Assembly: GCA_963756495.1 (NCBI GenBank)
Contig: CAVWNS010000001.1
Location: forward strand, 496,001 to 560,000
DNA length: 64,000 nucleotides
Direction: 5' to 3'
Origin: DATFDN01 sp963756495
GTDB lineage: Bacteria; Pseudomonadota; Alphaproteobacteria; Acetobacterales; Acetobacteraceae
Below, in pieces: positions 26,770 to 35,475 of the stretch. The notes under the pieces were generated by a model. That model had not been told where the DNA came from. It did no database searches and saw only the letters and a program-made list of their open reading frames with translations. Numbering within the stretch: position 1 is the first letter of the stretch; every line of letters begins with the position of its first letter. The position numbers were made by a program, and so were the translations under genes.

Positions 26770-27168
26770 TTAACGACACTGGTTCCTAGGCCGGCCGCCG
26801 CCAGCAAGGATTAACTTGTTTTGCACGGCCACCACTGCCGGAAGGGGACGCCACAGGACCGTCATCTCCTGTATCAGGCCTGCTTCGTTGATGCGCCAAA
26901 AGTCCACACCGTCCAACTCGTTCGACCCGACGGTAATCCCGAAGAACGCCGACACATGCTGAGGACCCTGCAGTATTTCGCGGAAATCGAACTTGTCGAC
27001 CACGCCCAATAGAGCTTCGACGACCGATCTTATTGCTGCCTTACCTTTGAACGGCTCGGCGACGAGCGGGGTCTTGAGGACTATGTCGTCAGCCATGTGC
27101 GTTAGCATGGCATCTAGATCCTTGCGCTGCATCGCAGCGGTGAAGGCGTGGATATGGGTCAGATCCAT
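26770..27168 (-). CDS. SnoaL-like/NTF2-fold protein
   Basis: About 132 residues from ATG 27168 (MDLTHIHAFTAAMQRKDLDA). The sequence MLTHMADDIVLKTPLVAEPF, KGKAAIRSVVEALLGVVDKF and VDFWRINEAGLIQEMTVLWR has the NTF2-like cone pattern of SnoaL-type proteins (helix with AxxxxDxDAMLxxxADD, then strand pairs). Such proteins are small isomerases or have unknown functions. It is convergent with cinA. Confidence 0.75.
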   Translation of the reverse strand: MDLTHIHAFTAAMQRKDLDAMLTHMADDIVLKTPLVAEPFKGKAAIRSVVEALLGVVDKFDFREILQGPQHVSAFFGITVGSNELDGVDFWRINEAGLIQEMTVLWRPLPAVVAVQNKLILAGGGRPRNQCR

Positions 27169-27367
27169 GGAATCGGTCCTATTCGACAAGGTACTAGGCC
27201 TGTGAACGTCAGAATGGTGCTGCGCCGGCTGGCGCGGAGCGCTCGCTGTCCAGCATCACCAGAGGTAATGTGGGGGAGCAGGCTTTGGCAAAAACGCCAA
27301 TTTCCCCTCGTTTCCCGCCGAATGGATCTCGCGTGATGGAGGTGTTCGCCTCGGGTGAGTGACAGGC

Positions 27368-28096
27368 TCATTCAGTGGCCGCTACGGGAACGGCGATGCC
27401 GAGGCGGGCAGCCACACGCCGCGCCGTCTCCTCCCGCTGCGCCGTGATGCGCTGCACGGATTGCCGCGCCTGCTCCAGTATCGCGGCCGGCGCGGTCTCG
27501 GGCGTGCCGCTGTCGAAGGGCGGCTCCGGCGCATACACCATGTGAAGCTGGATGGCCTGTGCGGCCTCGTCGCCGCGCAACTCTGCCGCGAGACGCAAGG
27601 CGCCGTCGATTCCGGCCGTGACGCCGGCGGCAAAGGCCCAGTTCCCGTCCATGACCACGCGTTCGTTGACGGGGATCGCACCGAAGAACGGCAGCAGGTG
27701 AAACGAAGCCCAGTGCGTCGTTGCCCGGCGTCCCCTAAGCAGGCCGGCTGCGCCACAGAGCAGGGCGCCGGTGCACACGGAGAAAATGCTATGTGCGCCT
27801 GCCGCCTGCTGCCTGATCCAGGCGAGCACCTCCGCGTCCTCCATCAGGGCTTCCTGGCCGAAGCCGCCCGGTACATGGAGGACATCGAGCGGTGGTGCGT
27901 CGGCCAGGGCCGCGTCCGGCGTCAGGCGCAATCCCTTCAGATCGCGAACGGGCTCAGCTGTCTTGGCGTAGATGCGATAGGTCGAGTTCGGGATGCGCGA
28001 CAGCACCTCGAACGGTCCGGTCAGGTCGATCTGATCCAGTCCCTCGAACAGCAGGGAGCCGATTTGCAGGTGGGTGCCATGCGGGATCACGTGCAT
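27368..28096 (-). CDS. DJ-1/PfpI family protein, isonitrile hydratase-like
   Basis: 242 residues, MHVIPHGTHLQIGSLLFEGL. The nucleophile elbow is FSVCTGALLCGAAGLLRGRR (Cys within SVCTGA) and the second block is THWASFHLLPFFGAIPVNER, as in InhA isonitrile hydratases and ThiJ/PfpI relatives; GNWAFAAGVTAGIDGALRLA is also typical. Isonitrile hydratases convert isonitriles to N-formamides, but the family is broad. It is transcribed divergently from the GlxA-type regulator with a 60-bp gap that holds an inverted repeat. Confidence 0.85.
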   Translation of the reverse strand: MHVIPHGTHLQIGSLLFEGLDQIDLTGPFEVLSRIPNSTYRIYAKTAEPVRDLKGLRLTPDAALADAPPLDVLHVPGGFGQEALMEDAEVLAWIRQQAAGAHSIFSVCTGALLCGAAGLLRGRRATTHWASFHLLPFFGAIPVNERVVMDGNWAFAAGVTAGIDGALRLAAELRGDEAAQAIQLHMVYAPEPPFDSGTPETAPAAILEQARQSVQRITAQREETARRVAARLGIAVPVAATE

Positions 28097-28109
28097 CTCC
28101 GGGTCGGGA

Positions 28110-28138
28110 GGTTAGGGATAGACAAGACGACCCTAGCC
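28110..28138. promoter_or_regulatory. Inverted repeat between divergent genes, candidate operator
   Basis: GGTTAGGG (28110-28117) and CCCTAGCC (28131-28138) form an 8-bp inverted repeat with one mismatch and a 13-bp spacer in the short gap between the DJ-1/PfpI gene and the AraC-type regulator gene. Its position suits binding by the regulator. The repeat is seen; its role is inferred. Confidence 0.4.
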
Positions 28139-28156
28139 GGGCACGCTCTGGCGGAA

Positions 28157-29149
28157 ATGCCAAAAACCCCTCGCTCTCCGCCAAGTGTCGTCCGCGTCAT
28201 CGAAGTACTCGCCTTCCCGTTGGTGCAGTTGCTCGATGTCACGGGGCCGCTCCAGGTGTTCGCCTCCGCCAACGATCACATTGCCGAAGCGGGGGGAATG
28301 CCGCCTTACGCGCTCCGGATCGTGGCGCAAGGCGGCCGGGGCGTCACCGCCTCGGCCGGGGTGGGGCTCGCAACGGGTCCGCTTTCGCCCATCGGAGCGG
28401 CACTGGATACGCTGATGATAGCCGGTGGCCAGGGCGTCGAAGCGGCGGCAGCGGACCCTGTGCTGGTCGATTGGGTGCAGGAGCGAGCGCGGGAGGCACG
28501 TCGCATCGCCTCCGTCTGCACCGGAGCGTTCCTCCTGGCTGCTTCAGGCATGCTGGATGGGCGGCGAGCGGCAAGCCATTGGTTATTCTGCGCCGAGCTT
28601 GCCCGGCGCTTCCCCGCCGTGCGTGTCGAGCCTGACCCGATCTTCGTGCGCGATGGTCCGGTCTGGACCTCGGCAGGGGTGACGGCCGGCATCGATTTGG
28701 CACTGGCGCTCGTGGAACAGGACCTCGGCCGTACCGTGGCGCTGGCCGTGGCTCGCTACCTCGTTGTCTTCCTCAAGCGTCCGGGCGGGCAGGCGCAGTT
28801 CAGCGCTGCTCTGTCCCTGCAAGCCGCAGAGGACAGATTCGGCGCGCTCCATGACTGGATCAACGCGCATTTGGCCGACGACATTTCGCTTCCGGTCCTG
28901 GCCAGTCAGGCCGGGATGAGTGAGCGTAGTTTCAGCCGGCATTACGTGGAGGCAATCGGGCTGACGCCGGGCCGGGCGGTAGAGCGGCTGAGGGTGGAGG
29001 CAGCGCGGCGACTGCTCTCGGAGTTACGCCTACCAGTCAAGCGGATCTCACGGCGTTGCGGCTTCGGCTCGGAGGAAACAATGCGCCGCAGCTTCCTGCG
29101 CCTGCTAGCAGCCACACCACAAGACTACCGCACTCGGTTCAGCTCTTGA
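28157..29149 (+). CDS. GlxA-type AraC-family transcriptional regulator with DJ-1/PfpI domain
   Basis: 330 residues from ATG 28157. The N-terminal domain is DJ-1/PfpI-like (VLAFPLVQLLDVTGPLQVFA, SVCTGAFLLAASGMLDGRRA, SHWLFCAELARRFPAVRV). The C-terminal domain has two AraC helix-turn-helix motifs (ISLPVLASQAGMSERSFSRH and RLPVKRISRRCGFGSEETMR, with FLRLLAATPQDYRTRF). The sensory domain resembles the divergent enzyme at 27368-28096, a recurrent pairing in which the regulator is thought to control its enzyme-like partner. The effector is unknown. Confidence 0.9.
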   Translation: MPKTPRSPPSVVRVIEVLAFPLVQLLDVTGPLQVFASANDHIAEAGGMPPYALRIVAQGGRGVTASAGVGLATGPLSPIGAALDTLMIAGGQGVEAAAADPVLVDWVQERAREARRIASVCTGAFLLAASGMLDGRRAASHWLFCAELARRFPAVRVEPDPIFVRDGPVWTSAGVTAGIDLALALVEQDLGRTVALAVARYLVVFLKRPGGQAQFSAALSLQAAEDRFGALHDWINAHLADDISLPVLASQAGMSERSFSRHYVEAIGLTPGRAVERLRVEAARRLLSELRLPVKRISRRCGFGSEETMRRSFLRLLAATPQDYRTRFSS

Positions 29150-29404
29150 ATTTCGCGTTTGAGTTGAGTGCAGCGGTCCCTAATTGGGTTTTGCCCCTGA
29201 CCTACCACCTTACAGCTAACCGATCCTGTGGTTGCAATCGATCCCTCCCGCGAAGCGAGGGAAAATCGCTTGACTTCGGACCTCCCTTGCTGCCGCTGAC
29301 GCTCGTTCCATACGAACTTATCGCCGCCCATCGCCAGCATTGCAGGCATACGCCATGCTTCCATTGCGCATCGAACTCTGCATGCCAGCACCTACGGAAC
29401 CCGC
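29150..29404. other. Non-coding or degenerate stretch
   Basis: About 255 bp between the AraC-type regulator gene and the broken beta-lactamase gene, with lower GC than its surroundings. It contains a short hairpin CCCTCCCGCGAAGCGAGGG. No gene is recognised. Given the adjacent IS-truncated gene it may be decayed IS or gene DNA. Confidence 0.35.
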
Positions 29405-30206
29405 TCACCCCGTCGATCGCGCCCGTTCTGATGCAGGACCGACGGCAGCAGGCAAGCCATCGGCCCCAAGCTCGAAGGTGAGCTGAGCATCGATGATCCG
29501 GTAGAAAAAGCGCGTGTCGCTCTCCGGGAAGACCTCCAGCTCAGGCTGGTGCGTTGCCTGCACCATCAAGCGCCCATCCCTTGGCGTGACGGTCAGAACA
29601 AAGCGCGGCGATAGAGCATATCGCCCGGCAAGCACGGTCAGCTTGTCCGCGCTGATTGCGACCTGACGATGCAGAATGGGGAGCGGATATTCCGGATTGA
29701 GCAAATGCCATCCAATCCTGCGCGTCGTGATGCCGCTTGCGGCGTTGGCCAAGAGCACGACCGCGCGTCCGGTCCGGGTGGAGTAGCCGAAGAAGCTGGA
29801 ATATCCACCGGTGTTGCCGTCCTTCCAGACGAGTTCGTCGGCGTGCTTGTTTTCGACGAACCAGCCCTCGACCGCATATTCCCGCGCCACGTCGGTCTGC
29901 CGGCGCACGGCGAGCAGGCTCGCCAGGGCAGCTGCCAGCGGGGTCTTCCGCCGGCCTTGGCAGGCATCCAGCAGCCTGAGAAGGTCATTCGCTGTGGAGC
30001 GCAGCGCTCCCGTCCCAGCCAGTGTCGGGATGTCCCAGTTCGCCACCTTGTTCAACGCGGAGTTGTGGCCCGGGACGAGCCGCTGGCGCATGCCGGGCGT
30101 CAGTGTGATGCGCGTGTCGTCCAGACCGAGCGGCGCGCAGATGCGCGAGACCACCAGGTCCTCATAGCTGCGTCCCACCCGCAGTGCAAGCACGTGCCCG
30201 AGCAGT
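29405..30206 (-). pseudogene. Serine hydrolase/beta-lactamase family protein, N-terminus removed by ISAs1
   Basis: The frame enters from the IS side and reads YEDLVVSRICAPLGLDDTRI, VPGHNSALNKVANWDIPTLA, GTGALRSTANDLLRLLDACQ, LVWKDGNTGGYSSFFGYSTR and GRAVVLLANA. This is the second half of class C beta-lactamase/esterase-type proteins, with the HTG-equivalent as GNTGG. The SxxK and YxN catalytic parts are missing because the ISAs1 element starts at 30207. It is inactive. Confidence 0.8.
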
Positions 30207-31433
30207 CAGGGGAATCGCTTGAAGGTCACTGAGCTGTTCTGGTGATGAGGGCGCGACGGTAGCTTTGGTCCCAGGCTGCGGTTTTGCGTCTGACCGTGAG
30301 GCTGTCCTTGCCTGGGGCGGCGCGGATGAGGTTCATCGCCATATGCTTGATGGTGGCCATGTTTTTCGGACCATGCTGCGGTCCGCAGGCGCATCAGATC
30401 GTCGTGGAACACCACGTCGAGCACCCAATGCAAGCGGTTCTCAATACCCCAGTGCGCCCGCACGGCGCGCGCAAGCATTCGGGCGTCCATGGCCAGCGAC
30501 GACAGGAAGAAGCGGCGTGCCGTGGTGGTTGTGCCGTCCCGCTCGACGGTTGCCTCGACCATGGCGATGGCGCGCAGGCCGGGGAAGCGTGGCTCGCCCG
30601 GGAAGCGCCGCTCGGTGGTCAGCCAGTCCACGTCATAGCTGAGCCCGTGGCGGCGGGTCTCGATGCGGCCGTGGTCGGCGTCGATGGTCTCGAACGCCTC
30701 GCCACGGCGTTCGGTGGGGGTTTCGAAGAACGTTTCCACCTCGTCGGCCAGGCTGCGCTGATTGTCCTTGAGCGCCAGCAGGTAGTCTGCGCCGCGGTCG
30801 ATGACCGCCTGAGCGATCTTGGTCTGGCATCCCATCGCATCGATGGTGACCAAGGCGCCAGTCAGGTGGAGGCGTTCCAGCAGCAGCGGGATGGCGACGA
30901 TCTCGTTGGACTTCGTGCCGACCGCCTGCTGGCCCAGCACGAGCCGCTGGCGCGCCGCCCAGGCGCTGACGACGTGCAACGGATGCGCGTCGCCGCGCCG
31001 GGCCCGCCGCGAGGTCTTGCCGTCGATGGCGACGATATCCGGCGCGTCCTCGCGCAAGCCCTCGACCCAGGCGGTGAAGCATTCGCAGAACAGGCCGGGA
31101 TCAAGCGCATTCATCACGTCGTTGAGCGTGTCGTGCGACGGGATGCCTCGCTTAAACGGCAGCAGGGTCCGTAGGAACGCGAGCTTCTTGCGGCCCAGAC
31201 CCACATCGCGACGAAGTCCTCGGCCCCGGCCAGCGTCGCGCACACAACGACCCGCATGACCTCGGGCAGCGGATAAACCACCTTGCCGGGCTGACGCGGA
31301 TCGTCGAGCGCCGAAAAATGGTCGAGCAGAGCCGGGCCAGCCATCGGGAAACCTCCTCAGGAGAGGTCTCCCACGAATTCAGATTTCACGCCGCGCCGGA
31401 ATCCCCCCTCGCCCGGTTCAAGCGATTGCCCTG
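30207..31433 (-). mobile_element. ISAs1-family element, copy 2
   Basis: It has the same ends and length as copy 1 (20443-21669), but no matching target duplication: AGCAGT on the left and GACTGGCGC on the right. The left neighbour is a truncated beta-lactamase gene and the right neighbour a short unknown gene tail, so DNA beside this copy has probably been deleted or exchanged. Confidence 0.9.
30226..31344 (-). pseudogene. ISAs1-family transposase, copy 2 (two frameshifts)
   Basis: Identical to copy 1 in the compared protein segments. Here the middle is intact (IPLLLERLHLTGALVTIDAM) but a C is missing near 31195 (GCGGCCCAG against GCGGCCCCAG), which breaks the N-terminal frame after FVAMWVW. 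The shared C-terminal break near 30385 is also present. Combining the good parts of both copies restores all but the last roughly 60 residues. Confidence 0.88.
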
Positions 31434-31498
31434 GACTGGCGCGGCAGGGGTTTGCTCGCCGGCTTCTGCGAGGGCAGCATGGACCCGCAGGAGGACCG

Positions 31499-32032
31499 AT
31501 GGCCGCAGGACCGATGGCCGCAGGATCATGGCAGATGGCGGTGTACGCGGCGCTGAAGCGTGCGCGCATCACGCAGATGGGCTACGTGCCGGATGCCGGC
31601 CACGCCGCGCTGATCGAGGCGGCGCACGCCGACCCCGATATGACGGCCGTCGTGCTGACGACCGAGGAGGAGGGGATCGCGATGGCGGCCGGAGCGTGGC
31701 TCGGCGGCAGTCGCGCCGTGCTGCTGATGCAGTCCTCCGGGGTCGGCAACTGCATCAACATGCTGTCCCTGCCGATCAACTGCCGGATGCCGTTCCTGAC
31801 CCTGGTCACGATGCGTGGCGAGTGGGGCGAGTTCAATCCATGGCAGGTGCCGATGGGCGCCGCCACGCCCGGCGTGCTGAATGCGGCCGGGGTGCATGTC
31901 CGGCGCACCGACCAGCCCGAGGACGCCGCGGAGGCGGTCGCCGCCTCCGCGGCACTCGCGTTCGACAGCGCGGTTCCGGTAGCGGTCCTGCTCGGCCAGC
32001 GTCTGATCGGGGCAAAGGTGTTCGTGGAATGA
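31499..32032 (+). CDS. TPP-dependent decarboxylase, N-terminal (PYR) subunit (sulfopyruvate/phosphonopyruvate decarboxylase alpha-like)
   Basis: 177 residues. ATG 31499 follows AGGAGG; two further in-phase ATGs at 31514 and 31529 arise from a duplicated GACCGATGGCCGCAG. Motifs: AVYAALKRARITQMGYVPDA, VLTTEEEGIAMAAGAWLGGS (the Glu of the PYR domain in TEEE), VLLMQSSGVGNCINMLSLPI and LVTMRGEWGEFNPWQVPMG. These are features of ComD/Ppd-type alpha subunits that decarboxylate sulfopyruvate, phosphonopyruvate or related 2-oxo acids. It works with the next gene, whose ATG overlaps its stop. Confidence 0.85.
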   Translation: MAAGPMAAGSWQMAVYAALKRARITQMGYVPDAGHAALIEAAHADPDMTAVVLTTEEEGIAMAAGAWLGGSRAVLLMQSSGVGNCINMLSLPINCRMPFLTLVTMRGEWGEFNPWQVPMGAATPGVLNAAGVHVRRTDQPEDAAEAVAASAALAFDSAVPVAVLLGQRLIGAKVFVE

Positions 32033-32610
32033 GGACCGAGGGAACCCTCGACCGGCGCGCCGTCGCCGCCGCGCTGCTGCGCGATGCGGGCGATCTTCTC
32101 GTTGTGACGGGCCTGGGCGCGGCAACCTACGACGCCGGGGCCGCTGGCGACCGGAAGCTGAATTTCTACCTCTGGGGCGCGATGGGTGGGGCCGCGATGG
32201 TCGGGCTCGGCATGGCGCTGGCCCAGCCGCGCCGGCGGGTGCTGGTGCTGACCGGGGACGGGGAGATGCTGATGGGCCTCGGCGCGCTCGCCACGATCGG
32301 TGCAGCCCGGCCGCCCAACCTCGCCATCGCCGTGCTCGACAACGCACGCTACGGCGAGACCGGGTCTCAGCCGAGCCACACGGCAGGCACCACCGACCTC
32401 GCCGCCGTCGCCGCCGCCTGCGGCTGGACGGCAACGGCCACCGTGCGCGCGATGGCGGAGGTCGAGGCATTGCGCCCCCGGCTGCGGGCGGAGCCACTAT
32501 TCGCGGTGATATGCATCGCGCCCGACGAGAAGCCGCGCCACCTGCCCCCACGCGACGGCGCGCACCTGACCGATCGCTTCCGCCGCGCTCTTGGGGTCAA
32601 CGAGGACTGA
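32029..32610 (+). CDS. TPP-dependent decarboxylase, C-terminal (PP) subunit (ComE/Ppd beta-like)
   Basis: 193 residues overlapping the alpha subunit by 4 nt (ATGA). The thiamine diphosphate-binding motif is VLVLTGDGEMLMGLGALATI (GDG...), ending in the region IAVLDNARYGETGSQPSHTA (the usual N-N end). NFYLWGAMGGAAMVGLGMAL precedes it. This completes a heteromeric decarboxylase. The substrate is not decided; no sulfolactate or phosphonate genes are nearby. Confidence 0.85.
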   Translation: MRTEGTLDRRAVAAALLRDAGDLLVVTGLGAATYDAGAAGDRKLNFYLWGAMGGAAMVGLGMALAQPRRRVLVLTGDGEMLMGLGALATIGAARPPNLAIAVLDNARYGETGSQPSHTAGTTDLAAVAAACGWTATATVRAMAEVEALRPRLRAEPLFAVICIAPDEKPRHLPPRDGAHLTDRFRRALGVNED

Positions 32611-32754
32611 TGCGAGCGGACCAGCTTCTGACCGGTTCCGCCATCACGCTCGACCCTCCCCAGCCCCTCCCGCAAGGGCTACGGAGTTCACACAAACGCG
32701 GAATGATCTTTCGGGTGGGCTTGCCACGGTGTTGCAGGGATTTAGCGGCCTCCG

Positions 32755-32855
32755 TCCCGGAAACTGCCGCTTCCCCCTGCGGAAGCGGGGGTCCAGGCGA
32801 CCGGCAAAATGGTGTGGCACGCCTGGATTCCCGCTTTCGCGGGAATGACGGGAGG
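32755..32855. repeat. REP-like inverted doublet, locus 2
   Basis: CTTCCCCCTGCGGAAGCGGG-like hairpin with GTCCAGGCG, a spacer of about 25 bp, then the inverted partner GGATTCCCGCTTTCGCGGGA. It has the same architecture as 23595-23690 and 62826-62911. It sits in the 290-bp gap between the decarboxylase and IMPase genes, which otherwise holds no gene. Confidence 0.7.
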
Positions 32856-32902
32856 CAGCGATGCGGGTCAGTGCGATCGTGGCGGGCGTGCCGTCAGTCT
32901 TC

Positions 32903-33730
32903 TCACGCGTCGAGAAGGGCCGCCCGTAGCGCCTCCCAGCTTGCCTGGTCCGGCGCACAGATGAGGCCGCCGCTGATCATGCGTGGTAAATAGGGAGTCG
33001 CATCGAAATGCGCCGCATACCCGCCGGCCTCGCGGTGCAGCAGCCATCCCGGTGCGTGGTCCCAGGGCAGCAGGCGATGGTACAGCAGGAAATGGCACCC
33101 GCCCGAGACGGCCAGCCGGTATTCATGGGCGGCGCACCGGTAGCTCCAGGTCGCGGCGACGCGGGACAGGCGGCCGAGCACCCGCGTTTTCAGCGGCTCC
33201 GGCAGGAACTGCCACGACGCGATGCCGCTCATCCCGGCCAGCGGCGCCGGCGAGCAGACACGCAGGTCGATGTGCGCCCCGTCCGCGCGTTCCACCCAGG
33301 CGCCCTCTCCGCGCACGGCCAGCGCCGTGTCGTCGCCCAGCGGGTCGTGTATGGCGGCCAGCGCCACTTCACCGCGCACCAGCACGGCCGCCATGACCGC
33401 GAACAGCGGCACGCCCTTGGCGAAATTGAACGTGCCGTCCAGCGGGTCGAGCACCACGGCCCGCTCGGCCGTCGCGAGCCGGTCGAGCAGCGACGGGTCC
33501 GACGCCACCGCCTCCTCGCCCACCACCAGCGCGCCCGGAAAGCGCTCGGCCAGCGCGGCGGTCAGGCGACGCTCGGCGGCCTCATCGGCGTCGGTCACCA
33601 GGTCCAAGGGGCTGGCCTTGGTCCGCACATCCTGCGCGCGCAAGCGGCGAAAGCGCGGCATGATCTCGGCCCGCGCGGCGTCACGCAGCAGCGCCGCGAA
33701 ATCGCTGGCGTCGCGCGCCCCGAAGCTCAC
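32903..33730 (-). CDS. Inositol monophosphatase family protein
   Basis: 275 residues from GTG 33730 overlapping the hflX stop by 4 nt. Metal-binding motifs of the IMPase family are seen: LDLVTDADEAAERRLTAAL (Asp), VVGEEAVASD (Glu), VVLDPLDGTFNFAKGVPLFA (DPLDGT) and LLPWDHAPGWLLHREAGGYA (WDxAxG). It dephosphorylates inositol-1-phosphate or a related sugar/nucleotide phosphate. Its coupling to hflX suggests the operon HAD-hfq-hflX-IMPase. Confidence 0.9.
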   Translation of the reverse strand: MSFGARDASDFAALLRDAARAEIMPRFRRLRAQDVRTKASPLDLVTDADEAAERRLTAALAERFPGALVVGEEAVASDPSLLDRLATAERAVVLDPLDGTFNFAKGVPLFAVMAAVLVRGEVALAAIHDPLGDDTALAVRGEGAWVERADGAHIDLRVCSPAPLAGMSGIASWQFLPEPLKTRVLGRLSRVAATWSYRCAAHEYRLAVSGGCHFLLYHRLLPWDHAPGWLLHREAGGYAAHFDATPYLPRMISGGLICAPDQASWEALRAALLDA

Positions 33731-34869
33731 CCAGGCCGCTCGAAGCGCGCGCGGTCGGCCGGCAGCAGGCGCACCGTGACATGGATGCCCCCCGCCTCGT
33801 CGCGCCGGTCGAGCACTTCGCCGTGCTGGTAGAGCCAGGCCAGCCGCGCCCCGTCCTCGGGCGGAATTTCGTAGGCGGCGGTCTCCATCCCCTCGGCGAT
33901 GCGGGTGTCGATCGCCGCCAGCAGCGCGGGCAGGCCCTCGCCGGTGATGGCGGAGACCGCGATCGCGTCGCTGCGCGCATCCACCTGCGCCACGCCGCCC
34001 AGCAGGTCGGCCTTGTTCAGCACCAGGATCGTCCGCTCCGCCCAGTCCGGGTCGAGCGTGCCGTCGCGCGCCATGCTCTCCAGCACCGCCACGACATCGG
34101 CGTGCTGGGCGAGGGTATCCGGGTGCGCCGCGTCCCGCACGTGCAGGATCACGTCGGCCGCCGCCACTTCCTCCAATGTCGCGTGGAACGCCTCGACGAG
34201 TTCGTGCGGCAACTCGCTGACGAAGCCCACCGTGTCGGACAGGATCGCGCGGCGTCCGGACGGCAGCCGCAGCCCGCGCATGGTGGGGTCGAGCGTGGCG
34301 AAGAGCTGGTCCCGCGCGGCGACCTCGGCACCGGTCAGCGCGTTGAAGAGCGTTGATTTTCCAGCATTGGTGTAGCCGACCAGCGCCACCACCGGGAACG
34401 GCACGCGCTGGCGGGCCGAGCGGTGCAGCCCGCGCGTGCGACGCACCTGCTCCAGCTCCTTGCGGAGCTTCACGATACGCTCGCCGATCAGCCGGCGGTC
34501 CGCCTCGATCTGCGTCTCGCCCGGACCGCCCAGAAAGCCGAAGCCACCACGCTGACGCTCCAGGTGGGTCCAGGAGCGCACCAGGCGCGAGCGCTGATAG
34601 TCGAGATGCGCCAGCTCGACCTGCAACGCGCCCTCGCGGGTCGCGGCGCGCTCCCCGAAGATGTCCAGGATCAGGCCGGTGCGGTCGATGACCTTGCAGC
34701 CCCAGGCACGCTCCAGATTGCGTTGCTGCACCGGCGACAGGGCGGCGTCCACGATCGCCACGGTGACGTCCTCGGCGGCGAGCGCGTCCTTCTGCGCCTC
34801 CACCTGACCCGCGCCCATCAGGGTGGCGGGTCGGCGTCCGCGCAAGGGCAGGATCGCGGTGTGCACCAC
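33727..34869 (-). CDS. hflX: GTPase HflX
   Basis: It has an N-terminal HflX domain (RPATLMGAGQVEAQKDALAA, IVDAALSPVQQRNLERAWGC, GGFGFLGGPGETQIEADRRL) and a Era-like G domain: G1 ALVGYTNAGKSTLFNAL, G3 ILSDTVGFVSELPHELVEAF, G4 VLNKADLL, G5 AVSAITGEGL. HflX splits stalled ribosomes. 34869 is the first GTG in frame, but the frame continues open upstream to about 35100 with natural-looking sequence (TEPTRAAVILPWERPHGEHA, ARLDEAVGLAASIGLAVVHT), so the true start is further upstream and not identifiable as a normal start codon. Confidence 0.9.
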   Translation of the reverse strand: MVHTAILPLRGRRPATLMGAGQVEAQKDALAAEDVTVAIVDAALSPVQQRNLERAWGCKVIDRTGLILDIFGERAATREGALQVELAHLDYQRSRLVRSWTHLERQRGGFGFLGGPGETQIEADRRLIGERIVKLRKELEQVRRTRGLHRSARQRVPFPVVALVGYTNAGKSTLFNALTGAEVAARDQLFATLDPTMRGLRLPSGRRAILSDTVGFVSELPHELVEAFHATLEEVAAADVILHVRDAAHPDTLAQHADVVAVLESMARDGTLDPDWAERTILVLNKADLLGGVAQVDARSDAIAVSAITGEGLPALLAAIDTRIAEGMETAAYEIPPEDGARLAWLYQHGEVLDRRDEAGGIHVTVRLLPADRARFERPG

Positions 34870-35040
34870 CGCCAGTCCGATGGAGGCGGCGAGCCCGACG
34901 GCCTCGTCCAGGCGCGCTTCGGCCGCCCGGGCATGCTCACGGGCGGCGTGCTCGCCATGCGGCCGTTCCCAGGGCAGGATGACGGCGGCGCGGGTCGGCT
35001 CCGTAGGGACGCGTGTGTCGAGGCGCGATGCGTCAGGCCG

Positions 35041-35100
35041 TAATCCATCCGGCCGTAATCCATCCGGCCGGGATCCGTTAAGCCGTGAGCCGTTAAGCTT
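35041..35100 (-). repeat. 15-bp period minisatellite between hfq and hflX
   Basis: Four 15-bp units on the plus strand: TAATCCATCCGGCCG twice exactly, then GGATCCGTTAAGCCG and TGAGCCGTTAAGCTT. In the hflX frame it encodes five-residue repeats (LNGSR LNGSR PDGLR PDGLR). It covers the expected start region of hflX and the hfq stop codon lies at its far edge. Confidence 0.75.
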
Positions 35101-35386
35101 CTGCGGCAGCGGTCACCTCCCGCTGGGCAGCCTGCGGCGCCCCGCTCTCGGCCTTGGTGCCATCGAACAGCTGGATGGGCGCGCCCGGCATCACCGTGCT
35201 GATGGCGTGCTTGTAGACGAGCTGCGTATGCCCGTCCCGTCGCAGCAGCACGGAGAAATTGTCGAACCAGGTGATGATGCCCTGGAGTTTGACCCCGTTC
35301 ACCAGGAACACGGTCACCGGCGTCTTGTTCTTTCGCACATGGTTCAGGAAGACGTCCTGAACGTTCTGCGTTTTTTCGTTGGCCAC
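35093..35386 (-). CDS. hfq: RNA chaperone Hfq
   Basis: 97 residues from GTG 35386. The Sm1 motif is VQDVFLNHVRKNKTPVTVFL and VNGVKLQGIITWFDNFSVLL; the Sm2 motif is YKHAISTVMP. Hfq forms hexamers that pair small RNAs with mRNAs. A short Ala-rich tail follows the core. Its position upstream of hflX is the standard proteobacterial arrangement. The 3' end runs into the 15-bp repeat array. Confidence 0.95.
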   Translation of the reverse strand: MANEKTQNVQDVFLNHVRKNKTPVTVFLVNGVKLQGIITWFDNFSVLLRRDGHTQLVYKHAISTVMPGAPIQLFDGTKAESGAPQAAQREVTAAAEA

Positions 35387-35475
35387 GGCGTGATCCTTCT
35401 GCTGGGACTGGTGGCATGCGCGACGCCGGACGTGGCGCGCCGGCGAGGCGACGATAATCTATCAGCGGCGGCTTT

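Noticed and set aside
24351..26807. Very long minus-strand open frame opposite metE-like and cinA
   Set aside because: It is the antisense shadow of GC-rich coding DNA: no family features, while the opposite strand encodes clear MetE-like and CinA domains.
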